Shown here: positions 1-5,601 of the stretch, one piece after another
How positions within the stretch are numbered: the first letter of the stretch is position 1
How the letters are laid out: every line of letters begins with the position of its first letter
Assembly: GCA_002684375.1 (NCBI GenBank)
Contig: NYVC01000011.1
Coordinates: 1-5,601 of the forward strand
Direction of reading: 5' to 3'
DNA: 5,601 bases
Source: Marinovum sp.
GTDB taxonomy: Bacteria; Pseudomonadota; Alphaproteobacteria; Rhodobacterales; Rhodobacteraceae
The notes under the pieces: model-generated
What the model saw: only the letters and a program-made list of their open reading frames with translations
What the model was told of the DNA's origin: nothing
Database searches by the model: none
Position numbers and translations under genes: made by a program

Positions 1-911
1 CCCCTAGCTGCACTTAAATTGGCACAGTTGGCCCAAGAATCTGGGGGGCCCAACGGTGTTTTGAGCGTTGTGGTTGGTGTGAAGGAAACCACTGGTCAGG
101 CCCAGTGGCGTCATCATGATATCAATATCGTCTGTTTTAACAGATCGACTAAAGTCGGCGGATACTTCCTGCGGTATGCTGAGGAAAGTAATCCTAAGAG
201 TGTCGTTTTGGAAATAGGTGACAAGAGCCAGTTCATCATACTGGATGACGCAGACCTGACAGATGATCTCAATGAACATGAGACAACAGCTGCATTTTGG
301 ACCAGTGGGCAGACTTGCTCTGCAAATATACGTCAGATTGTCGATGCTAAAATCGCTGACAGTTTTCTAGACAAGGTCATTGTGCGGGCCAAAGCATACA
401 GGGCCGGTGACCGATTTGACCCTTCTTGTGATACTGGTGCGATTGTACCTCAGGAACATATGGCAGCGTGATGGGGTACATTGACAAAGGTAGTGCCGAA
501 CGTGGCCAAAAACTATCCGGTGGTGCGCGAGATGGCTTAGGCAACTTAATCGAACCTACAGTCTTTGGCGGACTGTCCGCAGATATGACCATAGTCAGGG
601 AAGACACATTTGGCCCGGTGCTTGGGATTTCCCCAATCTCTGACAAAGACAAAGCGCGTCGTATCGTGACAGATACTGTGTATGGACTACACGCCATAGT
701 ATTCACCAAAGACATTGACCGTGCCCATCATATGGCCCGACGGCTGCCCTGTGGCACTGTGGCAGTCAACGGATTTTCAAAGGGTGATATCAAAACTCCA
801 TTCTGCGGCTACAAACGTTCAGGGCCGCTGTCCCGCGACGATGGAACCGAAGCATTGGACCAATACCTTCAAACCAAAACAATCTGGATTTCCACAAGGA
901 AAAACAAGTGA
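1..911 (+). pseudogene. Aldehyde dehydrogenase (PuuC-like), 5'-truncated by window edge and frameshifted
   Basis: This is the C-terminal part (about 303 codons of a usual ~490-500) of an NAD(P)-dependent aldehyde dehydrogenase, which oxidises an aldehyde to the carboxylate in the cytoplasm. The frame is open from base 1, so the true start is off-window. Visible landmarks are the general-base Glu in LEIGDKS (codon 211-213), the catalytic Cys in SGQTCSAN (codon 316-318), EPTVFGG, FGPVLG, and a C-terminal block ending EALDQYLQTKTIWIS, which resembles gamma-glutamyl-gamma-aminobutyraldehyde dehydrogenases. The first frame stops at 469-471 (TGA). Homology continues at once in the next frame from 468, where inserting one base after about 465 gives HMARVMGYIDKG. 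Several family-invariant positions are altered: FTGST reads FNRST (139-144), LGGKS reads IGDKS (220-222), PFGGYK reads PFCGYK (804-806), and the usual SGFGGRD reads SGPLSRD (819-839). Frameshift plus lost glycines favour a decayed gene. The family call is firm; the exact substrate is unknown. Confidence 0.85.
896..900 (+). promoter_or_regulatory. Ribosome binding site for the GTG start at 908
   Basis: AAGGA lies 7 bases upstream of the GTG at 908-910, inside the last codons of the aldehyde dehydrogenase. It supports the GTG start, which overlaps the upstream TGA stop in the string GTGA and implies translational coupling. Confidence 0.65.
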
Positions 912-1813
912 TCCGAGTTGCACTTTGCGTAGATTTATCACCGGCTCAAACCTCACGCCTTCGGGTGGGTCTTGAAGGCGCTGAACTGGTAGAAAGTAAT
1001 GAGCTGGCAGGTTGTGATGTCGCCTTTGGTAACCCCGAAGCAGACGCCTTAATTGGTGCCACATCCCTGAGATGGGTCCAATTGGAATCCGTTGGGTTTA
1101 GCGAATATCTGAATTTGGATTGGGATAAGTTGGGGCAGCGTCTTACCCTGACAAATCTGGCTGGGTTCTTTGCCGACCCAGTGGCAGAAACTGCGCTGGC
1201 TGGTTTGCTGGCAATGGCGCGTGGAATTGATGAACTGCTGCATCTCCAGGCCACCAGCACTTGGAAAGGTGATCCGGTTAGAACAAGGCTCCGATCACTG
1301 TCAGGCAATCACGTTGTGATGGTTGGCTTCGGCGCGATCAACCAAAGGTTGGCGACTTTATTGGCGCCATTCAACTGCCAGATCACGCCTATTCGTACGA
1401 CCACCCCTGTTGAAAAAATGGATCGCGCGCTTGCAACAGCCGATATTGTCGTCTGCTGCGTCCCTGACACATTAGCCACCCGGGGCATGTTTGATGCAGC
1501 CCGATTGGCGCTGTTGCCCAAGCACGCAGTCTTTGCAAACTTTGGGCGCGGCTCTATTGTGAACGAAGCTTCACTCGCTGACGCCCTGAACAATGGCCAG
1601 ATTGGTGGGGCTTTACTGGACGTCACCGAAGATGAACCACTGCCCACCAGTCATCCATTCTGGAAATGCCGAAACACAATTCTGACACAGCATTCCGGTG
1701 GTGGTACTGCGGATGAACTGGATAAGAAAATTGATGTCTTTCTGTCCAATTTTACTCGCTTCAGAAATGGCGAACCGTTGGTAGGTATTGTCGATATGAA
1801 AAGAGGTTATTAA
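908..1813 (+). CDS. D-isomer-specific 2-hydroxyacid dehydrogenase family protein
   Basis: This cytoplasmic oxidoreductase of 301 residues should interconvert a 2-hydroxy acid and a 2-oxo acid using a nicotinamide cofactor. The Rossmann nucleotide-binding domain spans roughly residues 95-265, flanked by the two halves of the substrate-binding domain. The catalytic triad of the family is present: Arg214 in NFGRGSIVNE, Glu243 in DVTEDEPLP and His262 in LTQHSGGG. The glycine-rich loop reads GFGAIN (140-145), so the third glycine of the usual GxGxxG is Asn145. The second strand of the fold ends in an Arg (PIRTTT, Arg163) rather than an acidic residue, which in relatives goes with NADPH use; that is inference. 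The start is GTG, chosen because of AAGGA 7 bases upstream and the four-base overlap with the preceding gene. The stop overlaps the next start (TAATG). At 301 residues it is slightly short for the family (usually 310-330). It is the only uninterrupted gene in this operon. The substrate is not identifiable; glyoxylate/hydroxypyruvate reductase-like activity is one possibility. Confidence 0.88.
   Translation: MIRVALCVDLSPAQTSRLRVGLEGAELVESNELAGCDVAFGNPEADALIGATSLRWVQLESVGFSEYLNLDWDKLGQRLTLTNLAGFFADPVAETALAGLLAMARGIDELLHLQATSTWKGDPVRTRLRSLSGNHVVMVGFGAINQRLATLLAPFNCQITPIRTTTPVEKMDRALATADIVVCCVPDTLATRGMFDAARLALLPKHAVFANFGRGSIVNEASLADALNNGQIGGALLDVTEDEPLPTSHPFWKCRNTILTQHSGGGTADELDKKIDVFLSNFTRFRNGEPLVGIVDMKRGY
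1801..1806 (+). promoter_or_regulatory. Ribosome binding site for the ATG start at 1813
   Basis: AAGAGG, a partial Shine-Dalgarno match, sits 6 bases before the ATG at 1813-1815, within the last codons of the hydroxyacid dehydrogenase. It supports this start and the one-base TAATG overlap with the upstream stop. Confidence 0.5.
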
Positions 1814-3016
1814 TGTCTAGGATTGTGAATATTCGCTGTGTTTTGCTCAGTTCGCCCTACGCCGATGCTGATGATCCAGAAATCAAAGAGTGCTTTCCTA
1901 ACGGCCCAAAGCGCACTATTGGCATGGTCGAGGTGACGTTGGAGGATGGCACGACTGGGCTGGGAGAGGGATATCTGGCGGTTTTTGCACCTTTGGTTTT
2001 TAAATCTATTGTTGACCTTTGCACGCCACAGGTGATGTTTAAAAACGGCTTTGACATAGCGCGACGTGTCCAAGACTTGCGTTCGCTTTGTGATTACTGG
2101 TCACTGCAAGGGGCGGCTCGACATGTGATTGCCGCCTTTGAAATTGCATTACAGGATGCCAAAGGGAAATCACTAGGACAACCAGTCTATGATTTACTGG
2201 GGGGGGGCTAAAAGCGACCAGATTGCCATTTATGGATCGGGTGGTTGTTGTGATGCAAAGGAACAGTTTCAACGCGAATTGGGTGAACTCAACACTCTGG
2301 GGATCAAAAGCTATAAAATTCGATCGATTAAAACTGACATTCTGCGCACCGTCTGGGTGCTGGAGGAAGCCGCCAAACACGGCATTTCTGTAGGCGTGGA
2401 CATGTGTCAAAATTTAGCTGATCCGCCACAGGCAGTTGACGATGTTGTTTCATTTGTTGAGGCCGTGCATGCCCTCACCAATCATAGGATGATTTTTGTG
2501 GAAGAGGCACTTGGTCCTGATTGCCCAGATGAGTTCCGCAATTTACGTGGAAGGATTGATGTGGCTGTCTGCGGCGGCGAAATCATCACGACACCAAAAG
2601 AAATGATCGAACGCATCAACGCAGATGTTTATGATTTCGTACAGCCAGATGCCTCAGTGATGGGAGGGATTTCAGCCGTTATGGATGTTTTTGAAGCTGC
2701 AAAGTCAAAAGGGACCGACGTAGTTGTTCATGCTTGGGGTGGTGCTGCAGCAATTATGGCGAGCTATCATGCTGCATTTGCTGCTGGTGGAAAACTTGTA
2801 GAGTATCCGATGCTGGCTTTTCCGCTCGGGGTGGAGATGATCGGTGATCAAGGTAAAATAATTAACGGAGAGCTTTTGCGGCCCACCGCACCGGGGTTAG
2901 GGGTGACACTGACCAAGGAAATGGAAGCGCGTTATCCATTTGATGAAACAGCAGTTTATTCTTGTGCGTTGATTGATTTTGGTCCACCACCTGACATTTA
3001 CTGGGCATCCCCATAA
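1813..3016 (+). pseudogene. Mandelate racemase/muconate lactonizing enzyme-family protein, frameshifted at a G-run
   Basis: This is an enolase-superfamily enzyme of the acid-sugar dehydratase/racemase type, which abstracts the proton alpha to a carboxylate with Mg2+ help. The N-terminal capping domain (residues about 1-130) is read from 1813 to the stop at 2209-2211. The barrel domain continues in another frame to 3016. Reading eight instead of nine G at 2199-2207 joins them as YDLLGGAKSDQIAIYG and gives a normal 400-residue protein. In corrected numbering the active site looks complete: KIR (Lys168-x-Arg170), metal ligands Asp196, Glu230 and Glu256 (GGE), and the Asp279 (QPD) and His306 (VVHAWGG) dyad. 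Spacings from Glu230 to Glu256, Asp279 and His306 (26, 23, 27) equal those of Glu221, Glu247, Asp270 and His297 in mandelate racemase. Barrel residues appear well preserved, so the break is recent, a sequence error, or bypassed by slippage. The internal ATG at 2189 would give only the barrel half. It is the last gene of the operon. Dehydratase is more likely than racemase, given KxR plus the His-Asp dyad, but the substrate is unknown. Confidence 0.85.
2199..2207 (+). repeat. Nine-G homopolymer causing the frameshift
   Basis: A run of nine consecutive G sits at the junction of the capping and barrel domains of the enolase-superfamily gene. Eight G keep the frame (CTG GGG GGG GCT, Leu-Gly-Gly-Ala); nine lead to TAA at 2209-2211 two codons later. 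Such runs are prone to slippage during replication, transcription and sequencing. Confidence 0.9.
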
Positions 3017-3162
3017 AAAGCGTGAACTTGGTCGCACCAGACAGAACCAATGAGATTAGCAGCCTGACATGAAACTAGGGTCTACCTTAACAAGGCTGCA
3101 AAATGGTCGAAAAACTGGGACCACTTCTGAACCACTACAGCTAAAGCCAAAGATTATCGTTT
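3017..3162. other. Gap between convergent genes
   Basis: These 146 bases separate the plus-strand operon from the minus-strand flavoprotein gene, so both transcripts should end here or just beyond. I see no gene with a ribosome binding site and no classic GC-rich hairpin followed by a T-run in either direction. The only structure is the imperfect candidate hairpin at 3059-3099. Confidence 0.6.
3059..3099. terminator. Weak candidate hairpin between convergent genes
   Basis: GCAGCCT at 3059-3065 is a perfect reverse complement of AGGCTGC at 3093-3099, giving a 7-bp stem around a 27-base loop. The position between converging genes suits a bidirectional terminator. The loop is long and neither side has a T-run, so chance is a real alternative. 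Confidence 0.2.
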
Positions 3163-5598
3163 TCAACGTCGCATTAATTGATGAGATGAATCATAGGGTG
3201 ACGCTTGAATCACTTTTGCGCTCACTAGCAGTCCGCACATGTCAACTTCGAGCATCACATCTGGTTTAGCAACATCCAAATTTACAAACGCATAGGCAAG
3301 ATTCTTGCCCACGCGGTGCCCCCATTCCCCGGATGTGATCGTTCCAACAACCTTATCATCCACCATGACAGACGCACCGCCGTGAGCGGGCGCGTCTGTC
3401 GTTGCAATTTCAAGCGTGACTAACCGCTTTGAGGATCCTTTAGCCTGACGTCTTATTAGGGCGTCGCGACCGACGAAATCACCCTTCTCCAATTTCACAA
3501 ATCGATCCAGACCGGTTTCAAAGGGATCAAACTCGGTGAGCAGATCGGCCTTCCAGTGCAGAAAGCCCTTTTCTATACGCATCGCATTAACCGCCCGTGC
3601 GCCGAACAGTTGCATTCCATGGGCTTTGCCAGCCTCCCTGAGCCCAAGATAAGCCGCGTACAGCGACGCGTTGGGGACGTGGATTTCATAAGCGAGCTCT
3701 CCGGAAAAGCTGACGGCCAAGACAGTGGAAGGTGCAAATCCGACAAATGCCTCGCGGACAGACAACCACGGGAACGCTTTTTGCGACCAGTCGCCGCGCG
3801 CGCAGGCAGAGAGCACGTCACGGGCCTTTGGACCGGCGAGCACAAGGATCGTCTGGTCGTTGGTCAGACTTTTGATGTGGACGTCTTCATCGTCACGGAC
3901 ATGCGTGGTTAACCACTCTAAATCGTGCGTTTCAGACGCCGCGGCAGACCCGTACCAGACCCGTGCGGGCCCCCGATCTGACGCAGGAAGATTGGCGACC
4001 GTGGCTTCGCTTTTGATCATGCCATAGTGGTTTAACAGATACCCAAGCCCCACTCGGCCATCGCGCTTTGTAACATTGCCGCAAATCATCCGATCCAGAA
4101 ATGCATGGCAGTCGGCTCCTGTGATCTCCAAGCGATTGAACCCATTTACTTCACATAGGCCGACATTCTGCTGCACGTTTTTGACCTCGGCCGCGACGAC
4201 GTCAAAGGTTTCATCAAAATTGAAGCCAAGGGTCGGGTGAAAGTCAGGCGCAGGCTTGATGTAATCCACCCGCTCCCAGCCGTTGACCACAGTGAACTCT
4301 GCCCCGGCAGCCGCAAGGATTGGTGTCAGTGGCGTCGTCTTGGCAGGCCGTCCTGCGGGGCGGTGTTCATGGGGGAAATGAAAGCGGAATTCGTTCTGAT
4401 AATCCTCAATCGCTTTCAGCGCTGTCATTTCCATATTCGCATGCCCAGTAAATCTGCGCGGATCAAGGCACCATGTGTCATAGCAGGCCTCTCCATGGAC
4501 AATCTGCTGGGCCAACAGCCAACCATGTCCGCCGCCTTCGCCCAGTCCTGCGCGCAGGCCGATAATGCAAAATGCATTGCGTTTGTGCGGGATGGGGCCA
4601 ACCAAAGGGGCGCCATCAATCGTATAGGTGATCGGGCCGTTCACCACACGTTTGATCCCCACTTTGGTCAATGCAGGCATGCGGGCAAAAGCGCCCTCAA
4701 GCACGTCCATCACACGGTCAAGATCATCGGGGCACAAGTCATTGCTAAAGTTGGGATTGATCCCGTCCATGCCCCATGTCCTGCAATCTTGTTCATAAAA
4801 ACCGACCAACAGGCCGTTTTTTTCTTGCCGTGCATAATAGTCTGAGATCGGACAGCGCAGCAGCGGCATGCGGTGGTCCGCCTCGGCAATTTCCGGGATG
4901 TCTTCGGTGACGAAATATTGATGCTCCATCGAGGCGACAGGATGATGAACACCCATCATCACGCCCACCTCGTTGACGCGATAGCCACAGGCGTTCACCA
5001 CAATATCGGCGTCAATGCTGCCTTTGTTCGTTTCGACGGTCCATGTATCATCGCTACGCTGGCGCAAGCCGGTGACCAAGGTTTGGCGGTAGACCTTGGC
5101 CCCCGCTTTACGCGCATGAAACGCAAGCGCCTGACAAAGCTGGGCGGGATCAATGTCGCCGTCTTCCCCATCCCATAAACCGCCCAAGAGGTTCTCTGTT
5201 GTAATCAGCGGGTGACGCCGAGCACATTCCTCGGCGTCGAGCACCTCATAGGTCACGCCCATCCCGCGCGCCATTGAAGCAAAATGCCGGTAGCCTTGCA
5301 TCTGCGCTTTGGTGTTCGCTAGCCTGATGCCGCCGTCGCCGTGGTGGTACCCAACGGGGTATTCGGGATCATCACGCAGTTTTTTATACAGGTTGATTGA
5401 ATGCGCCTTCAGCCCGACCATTGTTTGGTTCATGCCAAAGTTGGTAACCTGTGCCGCCGAGTGCCATGTCGTACCCGAAGTCAGCTCGTCACGTTCGATC
5501 AACACAACGTCCGACCAGCCTTCCTGTGTAAGATGGTAGAGCGTTGAGCACCCAGCGATACCACCGCCAATGACGACAACTTTCGTACGCGACTTCAT
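3163..5598 (-). CDS. FAD-dependent oxidoreductase with GcvT-like folate domain (dimethylglycine/sarcosine dehydrogenase family)
   Basis: This 811-residue protein has the full architecture of bacterial dimethylglycine/sarcosine dehydrogenase-like enzymes, which oxidise an N-methyl group and pass the one-carbon unit to tetrahydrofolate. Residues about 5-370 form the DAO-type FAD domain: GGGIAG dinucleotide loop (Gly11, Gly13, Gly16), Glu35 for the FAD ribose, and SGTTWHSA with His46 at the position of the covalent FAD linkage in dimethylglycine dehydrogenase. About 375-430 is the linker (FAO_M-like) domain. About 435-700 is the GcvT-like folate domain, ending with GARAVNAMRIEKGF and the EFDPFETGLDRFV stretch. 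About 705-805 is the GcvT C-terminal barrel, with GTITSGEWG and a final SPYDSS. Length is typical and there is no signal peptide, so it is cytoplasmic. The ATG is chosen because the FAD loop follows at the usual distance, but only three bases upstream are visible, so the ribosome binding site and promoter are off-window. In the folate domain the usual Asp-Asp before the LTV motif reads Ser-Glu (530-531). The substrate could be dimethylglycine, sarcosine or another methylated amine. Confidence 0.9.
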   Translation of the reverse strand: MKSRTKVVVIGGGIAGCSTLYHLTQEGWSDVVLIERDELTSGTTWHSAAQVTNFGMNQTMVGLKAHSINLYKKLRDDPEYPVGYHHGDGGIRLANTKAQMQGYRHFASMARGMGVTYEVLDAEECARRHPLITTENLLGGLWDGEDGDIDPAQLCQALAFHARKAGAKVYRQTLVTGLRQRSDDTWTVETNKGSIDADIVVNACGYRVNEVGVMMGVHHPVASMEHQYFVTEDIPEIAEADHRMPLLRCPISDYYARQEKNGLLVGFYEQDCRTWGMDGINPNFSNDLCPDDLDRVMDVLEGAFARMPALTKVGIKRVVNGPITYTIDGAPLVGPIPHKRNAFCIIGLRAGLGEGGGHGWLLAQQIVHGEACYDTWCLDPRRFTGHANMEMTALKAIEDYQNEFRFHFPHEHRPAGRPAKTTPLTPILAAAGAEFTVVNGWERVDYIKPAPDFHPTLGFNFDETFDVVAAEVKNVQQNVGLCEVNGFNRLEITGADCHAFLDRMICGNVTKRDGRVGLGYLLNHYGMIKSEATVANLPASDRGPARVWYGSAAASETHDLEWLTTHVRDDEDVHIKSLTNDQTILVLAGPKARDVLSACARGDWSQKAFPWLSVREAFVGFAPSTVLAVSFSGELAYEIHVPNASLYAAYLGLREAGKAHGMQLFGARAVNAMRIEKGFLHWKADLLTEFDPFETGLDRFVKLEKGDFVGRDALIRRQAKGSSKRLVTLEIATTDAPAHGGASVMVDDKVVGTITSGEWGHRVGKNLAYAFVNLDVAKPDVMLEVDMCGLLVSAKVIQASPYDSSHQLMRR

Positions 5599-5601
5599 GA
5601 T

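Noticed and set aside
468..911. Separate gene starting at 468 or 471 after the aldehyde dehydrogenase stop
   Set aside because: The product is exactly the missing C-terminal third of the same aldehyde dehydrogenase, so a frameshift explains it better than a second gene.
2199..2207. Programmed ribosomal frameshift at the G-run
   Set aside because: There is no obvious downstream stem-loop, and this family is not known to me to use programmed frameshifting; mutation or slippage is simpler.
2189..3016. Separate gene starting at ATG 2189 encoding only the barrel domain
   Set aside because: Homology runs straight through the G-run from the upstream frame, no ribosome binding site precedes this ATG, and a barrel without its capping domain would lack substrate-specificity loops.
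3104..3123. Inverted repeat TGGTC/GACCA as a terminator
   Set aside because: The stem is only 5 bp around a 10-base loop with no T-run after it, which is expected by chance.
3069..3269. Plus-strand 66-codon open frame across the convergent gap
   Set aside because: It has no ribosome binding site, no recognisable domain, and its 3' half lies antisense over the coding end of the flavoprotein gene.
4237..4845. Plus-strand 202-codon open frame
   Set aside because: It lies wholly antisense to the well-supported flavoprotein gene, and its translation resembles no known protein family; it is a shadow frame.

Overview
The window most resembles the chromosome of an alphaproteobacterium, probably a marine Rhodobacterales (Roseobacter-type) organism. 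This is inferred from protein style: a PuuC-like aldehyde dehydrogenase, an acid-sugar-type enolase-superfamily enzyme, and a long FAD oxidoreductase fused to a GcvT-like domain, a kind common in that group. No rRNA or other taxonomic marker is present, so the assignment is tentative.

Layout. Bases 1-3016 hold a tightly packed plus-strand catabolic cluster of three genes. First is the C-terminal ~60% of an aldehyde dehydrogenase (runs off the left edge, broken by a 1-base frameshift near 463-468). Second is an intact D-2-hydroxyacid dehydrogenase (908-1813). Third is a mandelate racemase/muconate lactonizing enzyme-family protein (1813-3016) whose frame is broken by one surplus G in a run of nine G at 2199-2207. 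The genes overlap by a few bases (GTGA and TAATG junctions), so they form one translationally coupled operon. Bases 3017-3162 are a short gap between convergent genes with no convincing gene. Bases 3163-5598 on the minus strand hold one intact 811-residue dimethylglycine/sarcosine-dehydrogenase-like flavoprotein whose start lies three bases from the right edge.

How the genes fit together. A dehydratase/epimerase-type enolase-superfamily enzyme, a 2-hydroxyacid dehydrogenase and an aldehyde dehydrogenase would suit oxidation of a sugar acid or related hydroxy acid, but the substrate cannot be read from the sequence. The flavoprotein belongs to a separate convergent unit and probably N-demethylates or oxidises a methylated amine or amino acid, passing the one-carbon unit to tetrahydrofolate.

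The main unusual point is that two of the three operon genes are frameshifted, and the aldehyde dehydrogenase also has non-conservative changes at residues normally invariant in its family. The neighbouring 2.4-kb flavoprotein gene has no break. This looks like an operon in decay, although an error in the G-run cannot be excluded from sequence alone. I found no CRISPR array, insertion sequence, tRNA or clearly new system.
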